From Vandiemenella viatica (Eukaryota > Arthropoda > Insecta > Orthoptera > Morabidae), in assembly GCA_031002005.1 (NCBI GenBank), contig CM061921.1, positions 125,332,597 to 125,396,596 on the forward strand: 64,000 nucleotides of DNA, in the 5' to 3' direction. Below, one piece after another: positions 47,015 through 58,699 of this stretch; positions within the stretch are counted from its first letter, which is position 1; each line of letters opens with the position of its first letter. The notes beneath the pieces were generated by a model that was given only the letters and a program-made list of their open reading frames with translations, was not told where the DNA came from and searched no databases. The translations under genes were made by a program, and so were the position numbers.

Positions 47015-50000
47015 ATGGGTAAAAGGAGGAAGATTGCCTTGAAACCTGCTGCCGCTAAAGCCAACACTAATTTGTGGCGGCCATGGGAGCTGCCTTTTAG
47101 AAGTAGTGCTAGCAGGCAGCAGCATCCAAACCTAGCAGCAGCAACAAGAGGTCAGTTTGCCGATGCAACTAAAGTAAAATTTGAAGACAGAATGAGTGCA
47201 TTTAAGAATAGAATATATACTGGAACTATTCAAAATTCTAAAAATTTTCTTGGACCTCTTAATTTTATTGATGTTTGTTTCACTCTTTTGGCAAATAAAG
47301 TCCACGAATTTGTAGTCATCAGTCCACACCGGCCATTAAGGTTCAGGTTGGGCTGTCTACGTCATTTGCAGTTCAGAACGGTTTAATTACTCTATACACA
47401 TATTTGTATTTCTTAACCAAAATGCGTCAATTCACTACCAGCTCTCACCTACCTGATTGGTATAAAATCTATTTGAAGTCAGAGATCATGACGAAATTGG
47501 AAGAGTTTCAAGAGAGACATTCTGGTAAAACCCTCGAAATACTAATTTCCCTCGACATAAACATTGCTAATTGTCAACTTTTCTGTCGGGGGTTTGCCCA
47601 TGTGGCTCTGCCAGTTGATATCCAAAGACAGAAAGCTTTAGCCAACGTGCATAACGATGACGAGTTTTGTTTTCTATGGACTCTCATTGCAGTTCAAGGA
47701 CAGGCGCCGAAAAATCTCACAGACCGAGTTAGTAGTTACAGGGAGGCATTGGAAAGCCATGATTTCAATTTCTTAGTTATAGAGTTTCCAGTTAAACTCT
47801 CAGATATTTCTAAATTCGAAAGGCAGAATCCAGGCGTTTCAGTAAACGTTTTTGGTCTGGATCTTATTAATGGTAGGAATGAAGATGTAGGGCCCTTACA
47901 CTTAACTGCAGACAAACGCGATAACCACATTAACATGTTGTTGCATGCTGACGGTAGTGGGAAATTTCATTACTTTTGAATCCGCAACTTGTCGCGGCTA
48001 GTTAAATCCTCATTAGGAAACCACAATGGTACTCTATTTATTTGTGACAGATGTCTGCAGAAGTTCGATCGCAATGATGTCCTGTGCCGACACGAGATCG
48101 ATTGTGCAAGGGCATATCGGGTTAGAGTAAATTTGCCCAGCGATGACAGTAAAAACTTAAAGTTTAAGGATTTTGCGCACCAGCAGCATGTGCCTGTAGT
48201 CGTTTACGCGGATTTTGAGAGTTTGTTAGAACCTTATGATTCATGCAGTCCCCCACCCAACACCTCTCACTCAACCGATGTCGAGAAACACACCCCATTC
48301 GTTTGTCCCGACATACCTAGTCTGTCACGTTTCAACTCCTCGGGCGCAAATCCCGAGAAATGGCTTGTGGAACAACTTGAACTTGCCAAGGATGTGGATA
48401 AAATTTGCAAGGAGTGTATTCCACTTGTAATTACAGATGGACAAGAAGCAAATTTTGCTGATGCTACAGTATGCCATATCTGTGAGAAAGACATTGAACT
48501 GGGGACTGTTAAAATCACGATAATTGTAATATCACAGGTAAATTTAGGGAGGCTGCATATAATGACTGCAATTTGCAATTTAAGACTAAAAAGTTCATAC
48601 CCATTTTCTTCCATAATATTTCTGGGTATGATGCACATTTTATAGTTATGGCATTATCCGACCTCGATGGAGATGGGATGGATGTACTTCCCATAAACAC
48701 TGAACCTTACATTTCTTTTTCAAAAAAGGTTGAACATACTTCAATTATGTTAACTCTTATCGGTTTATGCAGGTCCCATTAGACAAACTGGTGACATGAA
48801 GATTACTCGTGCTTATTTTGCCAAACCCAAGAATTTTCAATTAATTAAGCGATAAAGAGTCTTCCCCTACTATGTGGTGGATTCGTGAGAGAAGTTCGAC
48901 GAGGCCACGCTTACTCCAAAATCAAAATTTTACCGCTCGTTGTCGGTGTCTCAAATTTCAGATGCCGATTACGAGCACGAGACACAAGTGTGGCAGACTT
49001 TCCAGATCAATGGGCGAATATGCAAGTCTGTACATGGAGACAGATGTGCGGTTACTTGCAGATCTGTTTGAAAAATTTAGGTGTGTATATTTGGGTAAAT
49101 ACACCCTGGAACCTGCCCACTACTTTTCATCCCTAGGCCTTTCGTGGCAGGCCATGTTAAGGAGCACACGTGTCGAACTGGACCTTCTGACAGATATCTA
49201 CATGCTGCTCCTTTCCCAACGCGGAATTCGCGGAGGTATTTGCCAGTGTGTCCATAGTTACGCCAAGGCAAATATCAAGTACATGTCGGAGTACAACCGC
49301 GAGGCACCAGACTATTTCATCATTATTTTGACGTGGACAATCTGTACGGCTGGGCCATGTCCGAGCATCTACCCTCTGGTGGGTTTAAGTGGTCCTCGGC
49401 CGAGCATATTGCGAGCATAGATTTTATGAGCGTTGCATCTAACTCGCCTAGGGGATTCGTATTGGAGGTAGACCTTACGATTTCTCAATATAAAAACGAC
49501 TTTCTAGCAGACCTACCACTATGTCCAGAGCACGAAGCCCCGGTAGGTTCTACGCTCCCCAAGTTAATGACCACACTGGATAACACAGTACGGTACATCC
49601 TCCAATACCGACTCCTTCAGCAATGTGTAGGCTTGGGGTTGTAAGTGAGTAAATTACATCATGCGATTTCTTTTAACTAGTCACCGTGGTTGAAAGACTA
49701 CATATCTCTCAACACGGATTCTCGCCGACAAGTAAACACCTAATTTGAGAGAGATTTCTACAAGTTAATGAATAATTCAATTTTCGGCAAAACTATGGAG
49801 GACATTTGCAGACACCGCGACGTGAAATTGTGTACAGGTTGGGTGGGTTGCCACGGTGCCTCAAATACTTAGCTTCACCCCGACTCAAACACATGACCGT
49901 TTTCCTTGAAGATTTTGTAGCCCTGGAGATGGCGAAAGTGCTGATTCTCTATAACAAACCTGTTTACGTCGGAATGTGTATTCTTGACCTTTCCAAAGGG

Positions 50001-50513
50001 AGAATGTATCGTTTTCATTATGATTTCGCTATTCCTTGCTTTGGACGCCCAAAGCTGCTTTATATGGACACGGATAGCTTCATTTACATGATGAACTGTG
50101 ATCCATACAAAGTGATTCTCCACAACAAGGATGAGTTTGACACGTCTGGGTATAACACCGACAACCCTTTCGGAATAGAACCCTATAAAAAGAAGATTGT
50201 CGGCATAATGAAGATCGAGACAAATGGGGTCCATATTGTGGAGTTTGCTAGGTTGCGGTCAAAGGTATACACAGGTATACAGTTGGTCAACCCTCTACAC
50301 CGGCTAAGGGTCTGGCTCACTCCGTCACACGCAAGCTGGAGATGGAAGACTGTGTAACTTCATGGAGCTACACCCAAATTCCCTCTGCAGCGAAGAATAG
50401 GTTCTACCCTCCATACTGTAAATACTCAGCAAATATCCAAACTAGGCTTGTCTAGGACGGACGATAAGCAATATATTTTCCCTGACGGGATAGAGACCCT
50501 CCGTGGGGGCTAA
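47015..50513 (+). pseudogene. pPolB: Polinton protein-primed DNA polymerase B
   Basis: It would replicate the element by protein-primed synthesis. In order: an N-terminal region (47015-47979) with a DDEFCFLWTLIAV block, a CxxC...H...C zinc-finger-like ICDRCLQKF...RHEIDC near 48040, Exo I as VVYADFES at 48195, Exo II as FFHNISGYDAHF near 48605, a METDVRLLADLFEKFR region near 49035, Pol motif A as VDNLYGWAMSEHLP near 49335, motif B as KLMNNSIFGKTMED at 49762-49805 and motif C as LYMDTDSFIY near 50058. The end is near 50513. The text moves among frames at least six times, so it is dead. The catalytic residues themselves survive. Confidence 0.93.
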
Positions 50514-51110
50514 AGTGTGTACCTAAGTAAATTGTGAATGTTTGTACTGTAAATAGTGTATGAGTGAAGATGAGCTATACCGTTTATCCTATGTAAATGG
50601 GCTGTAAATTCTGTACATAGATTTTCCATCATTGCTGTCCAATAAAAAATAGCTGTAAGAATCCTAAAATCATTGTAAAAAAATAGACTAAGTAGGGTCA
50701 GGAAAAAAATTGTTTGATTCATAAATTTATTACTAAAAAATAAGTTTCGTAAGTTTTGCAAAAAAACAGAGCAAGTATGGTGAGGGAAAAACCCCACTGT
50801 TAGACATATAAGTTTATCAGAAAAAAAATAAGTTTCCTAAAATCATTGTAAAAATAGGCTGTAAGTTTGCTGAGCGATATACTTAAGATTGTAAAATAGT
50901 TGTAAGTTAACTGTTGGGTTTCTAATGCTGCTGTTCTGAGTAAAATCATTGTAAAAATAGAAAAAAACGCCATTGTAAAGTTATATAATTTTATTAAAAA
51001 TATATTGTACCTTTTTTTTACATTTTTCTCATTAAATCTTTTTTATGAATCCATGTGTTATGGAATTTATCAAAACCTAGCAATTTCACCAAGATTGTAT
51101 TTTCCCTTTT
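50514..51110. other. AT-rich spacer between convergent Polinton genes
   Basis: This lies between the 3' ends of pPolB (+) and integrase (-). It has three copies of an AAAATCATTGTAAAA motif (50665-50680, 50838-50853, 50942-50955) and AATAAA at 50641-50646, suitable for plus-strand polyadenylation. No coding region. Confidence 0.55.
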
Positions 51111-51892
51111 CTATATCACTCGTTCAACCAAAAACGTACTTGTAAGTTTTGTTAGTTTTAATTCTTGCTGGTAAAATGCTCCTGTGATATCTTTGCCTTG
51201 ATAGTCTTTAAGTAAATAAGTTACAGAATTTTTTAATTTCACTTTACTGATAGTAAACACTTCGGTTGACCAGTTTGGTATATAACCATTCTCAAACTGT
51301 TCTTTATACCTACTAATTCTAACATGGTCACCAAATTTGAATTTTGCAGGAGTAGTAAGCTTAATATGACTGTACACTGCTGAAAGTAGCGAGTTGTATT
51401 TAACGTCACAAGGTTTCATCTTGATGGTCCTGTGCCACTTTTTATTCTAATTAGACATTAACTGCGGAAGTAATTCAATCCACTGATGTGAACCACGTCT
51501 GCTGAATTCAGGCCAGATTGCATTCTTGATAGTTCTGTTGAGTCATTGAACTATTGATTCCTTCAGATGAGTATATGTTGAGTAGTGATTAATACTGTGG
51601 CTTATCATGAGTGCCTTGAACTCTGAATTGTAAAATTATTTTCCGTTGTCGGTCTGTAAATTTTTACAAACACGATCACCACTTACTTCATAGCGTCGAC
51701 AACTACACTCGCTGTCTTGTTCTTGAGAGTTAGAGCCCATGCAAACTTTGAATAATTATCGATCACCATCAGTATATACTTGCAGCCACAGTTTTTACGA
51801 GAATATGGGATCAAAGTCATTTGATGATTACATGCCGTCTTGGGAAATTCCTTCTTGCAGGTCTATGGAGTTCTACTACAACTTAATACATG
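51111..51892 (-). pseudogene. Polinton integrase (retroviral type)
   Basis: It would insert the element with a 6-base stagger, which fits the observed TSD. The minus strand has the first catalytic Asp block as VIDNYSKFAWAL (near 51730-51763), the second as TDNGKEFYN-type text (near 51640) and an open C-terminal domain at 51419-51111 (KFKFGDHVRISRYKEQFENG; NWSTEVFTISKV), a chromo/SH3-like tail typical of Polinton integrases. The third catalytic residue region near 51540-51570 is degraded and several shifts are present. The N-terminal zinc-binding part is not clear. Confidence 0.85.
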
Positions 51893-52603
51893 TTACAATA
51901 TGATGTCTCTCTCAGGAAGTTCTTTAATCACTGATACAAATTCATTGGTGTGTGGTGCAGTATGTCCTTCCGACGTGGACGATGTAATTAACTTTAGTCG
52001 TTCAACGAGTTCGTTGGGGTCGTCGCAATAAACGTATTCCTTCATGGGGAGAAGGCCAAACCAGACTGACTGACAAGATTAGAGATTATGTTTTTATACT
52101 TGTTATTGTTTGCAAGGTTCCGAACTTTACCGGATGGATTAATTTTTACTATGTGGGCACTTATGGTGTTTAATATTTCCAAATAGCTTTGCAAGTCCTT
52201 ATTCATATATATTTTAAGTTTAAAAAAAAATTAAAACCAACTGATCCATTAACCCTTGTGTTCTTCCATATTCAGTTCCATCTATTACAATACCATCCTC
52301 TCCGATAGACATGGGTGAGTTTCCAATCAATAGAGAATCATTCATCTTTCGAACACCATACACTAAATCATAATCTCGCTGACTTCGCTTTAGTAAACTC
52401 AAGAACTCTTTGATAGAGTCGGAAGACTGCTGCTGCTGACGTCGATGAGGTAAGAAAACTTTTTCCGTAGTATCCGTCACAGGTCTTAACGAATCCACGA
52501 AAAAATTTTCAGAATCGATCTGACCAGTCTTCAGTTCGAGTAACTTGCGTCGAATAGCATTCCTGGGTTTTATGATGCCACGTTTAGTTGTTGCCGTATC
52601 CAT
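51893..52603 (-). pseudogene. Conserved Polinton gene of unknown function
   Basis: The minus frame 52603-52220 encodes MDTATTKRGIIKPRNAIRRK, a Gln-rich stretch and DYDLVYGVRKMNDSLLIGNS. After a shift it continues to 51893, with EYVYCDDPNELVERLKLITS near the end, before a TAA. The block with 'YV..DDPNELV.RL.LL' recurs in Polintons of other animals between ATPase and integrase. No enzymatic motif is evident. Being in the minus-strand cluster with ATPase and integrase, a structural or assembly role is possible (inference). Confidence 0.7.
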
Positions 52604-52633
52604 GTTGATACACCAAATGAAGCTTATGATAGG

Positions 52634-53035
52634 TTACTGTATTATTTTGTATCTCAAAGTCACTTGTGCTGTAAATGATTCGTAGGGCTTATATGCGGGG
52701 AAAAAACTAAGTTTATCGCCACGATTCACATGGAGTACCCCTCCTTGATAGCTAACATATACCCAATTCAGTTTTACGTCAACCTTTTTCGGTTTGACTA
52801 CTGAGAGGATCATTCCAACGACAGGGATTACACAATAACTTCTGCCCATATCTAGTACATATGCTTTCCCTTGAAACGTGTCCCTTACGACTATATTCTC
52901 AACCATAGTCACTTCCATTGATTTTAAAAACATTAGGCCATCATTAATAGCTATGTTGGCATATAGTTTTTTTACCACATCGTCATCGTTGATGGGATCA
53001 GCTACATGTTTGAGTATTCGACCTTGACAAGCCAA
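52634..53035 (-). CDS. Small conserved Polinton protein, unknown function
   Basis: An open 133-residue frame. It begins GRILKHVADPINDDDVVKKL, a pattern seen in small Polinton proteins (a 'P...DDvv.K.Y' block near the N-terminus), and continues with beta-rich text (GKAYVLDMGRSYCVIPVVGM). No ATG opens this frame: the nearest ATG (53061 on the minus strand) is one base out of phase, and a stop precedes the frame, so a single-base indel has probably removed the original start. It is followed by the unknown gene at 52603 and preceded by the ATPase. A virion role is conceivable but unproven. Confidence 0.6.
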   Translation of the reverse strand: MACQGRILKHVADPINDDDVVKKLYANIAINDGLMFLKSMEVTMVENIVVRDTFQGKAYVLDMGRSYCVIPVVGMILSVVKPKKVDVKLNWVYVSYQGGVLHVNRGDKLSFFPAYKPYESFTAQVTLRYKIIQ

Positions 53036-53158
53036 ACTTCATTCTTTCGTAAGAAGTATGTGTTGAGGTGGGTGCTCCAACACTCTCTTGCTCTGTATCA
53101 ATGATGTTCTACCAAACTTGTCCATGGCTGTAATGAATATAGCACCTAGTGTGCTTGA

Positions 53159-53333
53159 CTATTTATTTAAAAATGAATCAAACCTGTTGCGGTACCGTCC
53201 GTGATACATGTCACAGTCTTTGTTAATAACCACAAATCCATATTTACTTGCATTCCAGCAGTGTCCACATAAATTTTTAATCTCGTTGAACAACATATCA
53301 GTATTAACGTGGTATTTATAAATGTGTCTGAGG
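53159..53333 (-). pseudogene. Packaging ATPase, C-terminal part
   Basis: The minus strand from the left hAT target duplication encodes the last part of the A32-type ATPase: NTDMLFNEIKNLCGHCWN, then YGFVVINKDC and GRYRNRFDSFLNK, ending at TAG (53159-53161). Its frame is continuous with the N-terminal part at 58700-58730 if the hAT element and one copy of the duplication are removed. Confidence 0.88.
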
Positions 53334-54329
53334 CAGGGGCGCCGGATTTTGGGAAACCTCGGGGGTGCTCAGACTCATTTGATGACTGGTTAAAAAAAAG
53401 TGACCTATGAGAATCTATTTTGACGGAAGTTTCACTGGAATGTTACTGATTTGACAGGTAGTAACATAGGTTACTTTTTATTCTAAAAATATTTAATGTT
53501 CCATGCAAAGAAATACAAATCTTCAAAATTGTTGACAAACATGAACGAAGTCGCGGCCTTGGGATTATTCTTACATAATCGTGAAAATTAAGTTATAATT
53601 GAACAGAAAGGCAGAGTAAGACAGAATGATTTTGCATTTTCTAAATTCTATTCAAACCAAAAACTTATTTATCCTCATTAAAATTGGTTCAGCATTTATG
53701 ACGTGTTTTAATAATAAACGTAAAGAGTTTCAAATTTATACTCTAATAATAGAGAAAAGATAATTAAACATTTTTGTACTCCTAGTGAAAATCAGAATTT
53801 TTTTACAGTATTGCATTTGATTTGCGTCCGTAAGGATCGGCATCGTGACCAAAATTGCGGGTATAGCTAATAATAAATACAGACATGCGAAGAGTAAGAG
53901 AGAAAAGACGGGTAATACATGCTAGATTGAACAATAAAGAATGGATACTTATCATAATAATAAAAACATAAAAATGAAACCATTATATTATTATTAAGTG
54001 TGTAACATAATTTTTACTAGCAGGAGAATGTACGCAAGTCTTCCATGAATTGCATGATCAACCAACCAACATTAATAAATCTTTTAAGAAGGAATATTTA
54101 ATAATAATATACATAATGATATCAATTTTTCTCAATGCAAACGTATTTTGTTGAACTACAGCTCTATTTATAAATATATCAGTGATTTATTGAAGGTTCA
54201 ATTCTTCCGTTATTTCTCAGTTTAGGCGCACTATCATGTGATCATTCACTCTTTGCTGTCATGTAGTAGGAGAACTGGAAAAAAATTTTTGGGTAGATAT
54301 TTCAGGCATTTTAAAAATTTATATAACAC

Positions 54330-54403
54330 TTCTTTTGTAATATCTAAGTACAAATTTGAAGACCAACCTGAAGGGAATGGGAGCATAGCCGAACTATTAA
54401 CTT

Positions 54404-54468
<65 letters not shown>

Positions 54469-54990
54469 TTTCAAAATTGTGTTTCATAATTATCGACAAA
54501 ACATATTTAAGGCATGCTGAGATTTGCTCAGAATAATATTTACACGTATAAAAAAATATTTTTGAAATGACAGGTCATTTTGGTGGACTTTTTACCTGCC
54601 AGGTGATCGGGGATGATATTTCCGAGCGCGAGTGAGTAATGTATCGGCGGCCGGCTCAGCCAGCCGCTCACTTGCGCTCAGGTATAACATTCCCGATCAC
54701 CTGGCAAGTAAAAAGTCCCACCAAAATGACCTGACTTTACAAAAATAATTTTTTAAACGTGTAAATATTATTCCGTGCAAACCTCAGCATGCCTCAAATA
54801 TATTTTTTCGGTATTTATTAAACACAAATTTTGAAGAAAAGAATTTTTTTAAAAAAAGTTAGTAATTCGGCTATGCCCCCATTCCTATCAGCCAGGTCTT
54901 CGATTTTGTATTTAGACATTACAAAAGAAGTTATACACAAGTTTTCACAGTGCCTCAAATACCTACCAAAAATGTTTACTATAACAGCCT
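54330..54990. repeat. Large inverted repeat with (AT)n tract inside the hAT element
   Basis: The left arm (about 54330-54625) and right arm (about 54680-54990) are reverse complements: AGCATAGCCGAA against TTCGGCTATGC, GCATGCTGAGATTTG against CAAACCTCAGCATGC, and CTTTTTACCTGCCAGGTGAT against ATCACCTGGCAAGTAAAAAG. The centre is a GC-rich GCGGCCGGCTCAGCCAGCCGC block near 54648. The left arm is interrupted by an (AT)n microsatellite at 54406-54466. The copy at 1-1528 has only one arm, so the inversion arose in this lineage or was lost there. Confidence 0.85.
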
Positions 54991-55599
54991 ACTCCTTAAA
55001 TACGTTTTTATTCTCTGCTGAAAATGATCGTTCCGCGGTAAGTGTCGATACTGGAATGGTTAAAACGTTTTTTTTAACAATTTTATGACTTCAGGTATCA
55101 TATGTTTAGTAAATTTGTAATGATAAATTATAAAAGAAACAATGTCTTCCACATTATTCAGTCTAACATTTATTGTTCATGCTATATCTAAAAGCATGTT
55201 AAGATGAAGAACCAAACGATCCACATCAAAGTCATCTCCGAAGCACATAAGTGCTGCTTGTATAATTTTACAACTATCAAGGGACACCTTTGACCTCGAA
55301 CGCTCGGAATAGCATGAAAACATGCTTAGAATAACAAGCGATCATAAACAAAACAGTGGTGTGTGCCATTACCATGCAAAACGTTGCATTCTTCCTCAAG
55401 TAACATTTTAATAGAGAGAAATGAAGTAACAAGATATCAAATTCATATGAAGGAAATTATACGTAATTCAATCACGTCAGTGTATCATTACATTTTCAGT
55501 CTATCAACAGTGCCAAAACTCTCTGCTTTAAGTTCTTAATATAGCGAAAAACATGCATATACAGCAGTACCACACACCATATAGCGCTTATATTAGTCC

Positions 55600-55895
55600 T
55601 CAAGGTGCAGATGCGGGATTTTGATGAAATGGTTAAAACAAAGTGGAAGAGAACAATGTGCACACTTCACTAAAGCCACATTATCACATTCAAAATCACT
55701 TTCGCATTCACGTAGTCCAATATCAAAAGCTACACTAATTACATTTTCAAATGATGTTGTTGGTATGTCATAACCTAGCTTTCACCAAGCATATTTCAAC
55801 TTAGGCTTATACGTAGGTCCAGCAAATTGATTGTAAATGACAGAGTGAAGTTTCATGATGAAATAACGATCTTGTATCTTGACTTGGCACATTTT
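55600..55895 (-). pseudogene. Small Cys/His protein in the hAT element
   Basis: The minus strand reads a compact protein with one in-frame stop (near 55787): RYFIMKLHSVIYNQFAGPTY, then VALVKCAHCSLPLCFNHFIK and HLHLED before a TAA. The CxxC...C..HF....H.H pattern suggests a zinc-binding fold. Similar short proteins recur in insect repeats, but I know no function. It lies downstream of the transposase remnant on the same strand, so it may be a second gene of the element or captured sequence. Confidence 0.45.
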
Positions 55896-57027
55896 AGTAT
55901 TACAAAATCAGTAATCCTTCTGATATAGAGCTAATGGCGCTAGCAGACAAGGGCGGAGTACTGGATGGAAATGACACACACCACTGTTTTGTTTTTAATC
56001 ACTTGTTATTCTAAACATGTTTTCGTGAGATTCCGAGCGTCCGAGGTCAAAGTAGTCCCTTGTAAGATATTATTCGATGTTACTCAAATGTGTCGTAGCA
56101 TTTTTTTTAGAAAATCGCGAAATAGATGTAAAGTTACGTTCAGAGATTCGATACGATCCAGAATTTATATCAGAAATTTCATAATAAAAAGAGATTCGAA
56201 ACAGTGTAGACTGTTTAAAAACAGTTTTGTTTTCGCCTCAGCATCATCTTTCTGGCGTTTTGTAAATTTTAAAAACTATAATTGTTTAGAATACTTTTGA
56301 AGGAAGATTTACGACAACAGTATATAATAGGGCAAAACGGCCGCAGATAAAGTAAGGTTTTGAACATCGCCAGCTGGCCTGTCAAAACAAGCTTGGCATT
56401 TCTGTGAACCATATACGAAGACAATAAGTTCTCTTACTAATACTGAATAATCTCTTATTGTAGGTACTTTATTCATTGTGTCTTAAGCAACCAGGTTTAA
56501 CGAGTGAGTGGCTCAATGCATGTGATTTTCCCTTGCTTTGATTGCCATAAAATACAATTGTGCAACTTTTGAGGTGCACAACCCCACCACTTGTGTGTTT
56601 TAATATTATAAAACTATTTTCTATTAAGTAATTATGATTTTTGATATTAACTAAGGTCACAGAACTTCAAGTCAGAGGTATAGAAGATCTCTGGTGAGGA
56701 TAAAAGGTTAAGAAAGGTAATAAGAGGAGGCTTCGTCGGAAAAGTTGAATGAAGAAGCTAGCTACAAAATATTGGCGGGATTTAACATAGAAAATATAAG
56801 CCCGAGGGCGTAAGAAGAATATGATAATAAAATTAGGGAATTGTAAAAGTTGTATTTTGTAATTAATTGTTGTTTGTAAACGGAAGATTAAAAGGTAAGT
56901 GAATGATCTTTGTTTCATATTGAAATTGTAATAAAGAAATGGAATTGATACTTCAAAGATATTTGATATGATTTTAATTGTAATTTGATTTCAGCGGTGG
57001 TATCAAAAAAACGTTTTTTTTTTTTAA

Positions 57028-57215
57028 CTGCTTAACGTCTCTTAACAGCGAGGACTTTAGAGACGGGAACGGAGGGGGGTGGAGGGGTAAGGAATGGGAA
57101 GGAATTCAGCCGTGGCCTTTTGAAGGAAGCATCCCGGTATTTGCCTGGAGTGATTTGGGAAACCATGTAAAACCCAAATCTGGATGCCCGGATGGGAATT
57201 AGAATCACCGTCGAG
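57028..57215 (-). mobile_element. tRNA-derived SINE within the hAT element
   Basis: Main SINE family in reverse orientation: TTAACGTCTCTTAACAGCGA tail block, CAGCCGTGGCCTTTTGAAGG, GGAGTGATTTGGGAAACCAT and AAAACCCAAATCTGGATGCC. The tRNA-like head is truncated after the degraded B-box region. A T run precedes it at 57015-57026. Confidence 0.82.
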
Positions 57216-57284
57216 GTTGTAAGGAATATACATTCATACACAACATAAAAAAAAAAAAACACAACACGATATATATGTCTAATG

Positions 57285-57650
57285 TTGTTAGTACTTCAGT
57301 GAAAATTTCAAACAAATTATTGTATGTTGTTGATACCGTTTTATAGAGGCCGATTAAAATTTCATGTTCCTACATTAAGCTTCGAGTCCACGCAACGAAA
57401 GCAGAAAGTGACTTTTTCATTATTAGAAATGCACTAGTTTCATCAATCACAATTGAGTAATAGACCGCATTTTGTAATGCTTTGATTTTTTTATGCAGTA
57501 CTTCGTCACTCAAAATTGTATACAGCTCTTTAGTGATACCCTTGTGACAACCACCTATATCCGCCGCGCTGAAGCCACCGATCGGAAATATCCTGTGATC
57601 GCAGCTTCAGCAATCGAATGCAGTTTTAATGGTCGTCCTTTTGGCACCTA
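57285..57650 (-). pseudogene. hAT transposase remnant
   Basis: The minus strand reads GCHKGITKELYTILSDEVLH, then YYSIVIDETSAF, the conserved block around the first catalytic Asp of hAT transposases, and later GLYKTVSTTYNNLFEIFTEV, a second recognisable block. Stops lie between them. The downstream dimerisation domain was not found, though a 63-residue open piece at 56660-56469 (GNQSKGKSHALSHSLVKPG) may belong to the element. Not functional. Confidence 0.75.
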
Positions 57651-58699
57651 ATGGCTAGAACCCCGGTCATTAAAAAACGAATAGTTGAAATCATTTTTAG
57701 TAGTGGTGGTTCTAGCTGTTTTAATATCTTCAAGTTTACTTTTTAATAATATGCAGTATACCTTGACGCCACGTTTTCAATTGGCTTTATGCAATAAACA
57801 AAAACAGTGTCCGTCAAACTTTTCATACCTTTTTAAAGCTTTATTCTATGATAAAGAACAACTTTAATTGAGCGCATTGCTGGACTAATCATCTCTTGAT
57901 GAGTTTTTTGGCGCAGGAACATGGTTTATTTTCAGATTTGGTATCTCCATTATATAACAGCCACGGAATAATTATCTGCCTCTTACTTTAAAAATTGCGC
58001 CTTTTCTTCTCTTCAAATGAATTTAGAGAAATAACATTTTCTGGTTGGATTTGTTGAACTGCACTAAGCTGAGCTACATGTACATCAGGTTTGGGCACCT
58101 TACGACAAATTTATCAATCGAAACTAATAATTTTCCGAACTCACCATGATAATAAAACGCACGGTGCGCTCTCAGAGCATATATTTTTGTTTACCAGCTT
58201 GACTGACTGATTGAGACACAATTTCGAAAGCGCTGATGGCGCGGCGGACAGGTGAGGTACGGCGGATGGCGGGGTAGTACTTGCGCACAGCTTCTGTGCC
58301 TGCCTGGCGCGGATGTGCAGTGCTCACTACTCACGAGATGGTCCGAAATAGGTCCTAGCAGAACGGAATACTAAACAGAAATCTGTGTTGCTCTCCATAA
58401 ATAAAACCAACACTTATTTATTGCACACTAGATGGTGTTACGTATGACATAACGTAGTGTTTATTTTATCCTTGGACGCGCAGTGTCACACGCTCGCATC
58501 GTAAGCAAGCGCGATCAAGTCGAGACGTCTTGCCTTACCACGCAGCGTTGGAGGCAGGTAATACAAGTTTCGCTCAAAGTCGATTACTGATTACTTATGA
58601 TGGTTACGTTCATTTCATGGGTATTCCGCACCCACTGGTTACCACTCGAGGGTGCTGGAGCCCCCGAGCACCCACGGAGTCTGCGCCCCTGGTCTGAGG

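Larger units (their letters stand above)
53334..58691 (-). mobile_element. hAT transposon (Zaphod-like) inserted in the ATPase gene
   Basis: 5,358 bases with inverted ends CAGGGGCGCCGG and CAGGGGCGCAGA and a perfect 8-base target duplication GTCTGAGG (53326-53333 and 58692-58699). The minus strand holds a decayed hAT transposase (57285-57650). A large internal inverted repeat (54330-54990), an (AT)n tract and a SINE are present. The deletion derivative at 1-1528 is a relative. The Zaphod-like call rests on the end sequence and the transposase blocks. Confidence 0.93.

Noticed and set aside
50665..50955. CRISPR-like short repeats
   Set aside because: Only three short AT-rich repeats with unequal spacing in an insect transposon; not a CRISPR array.
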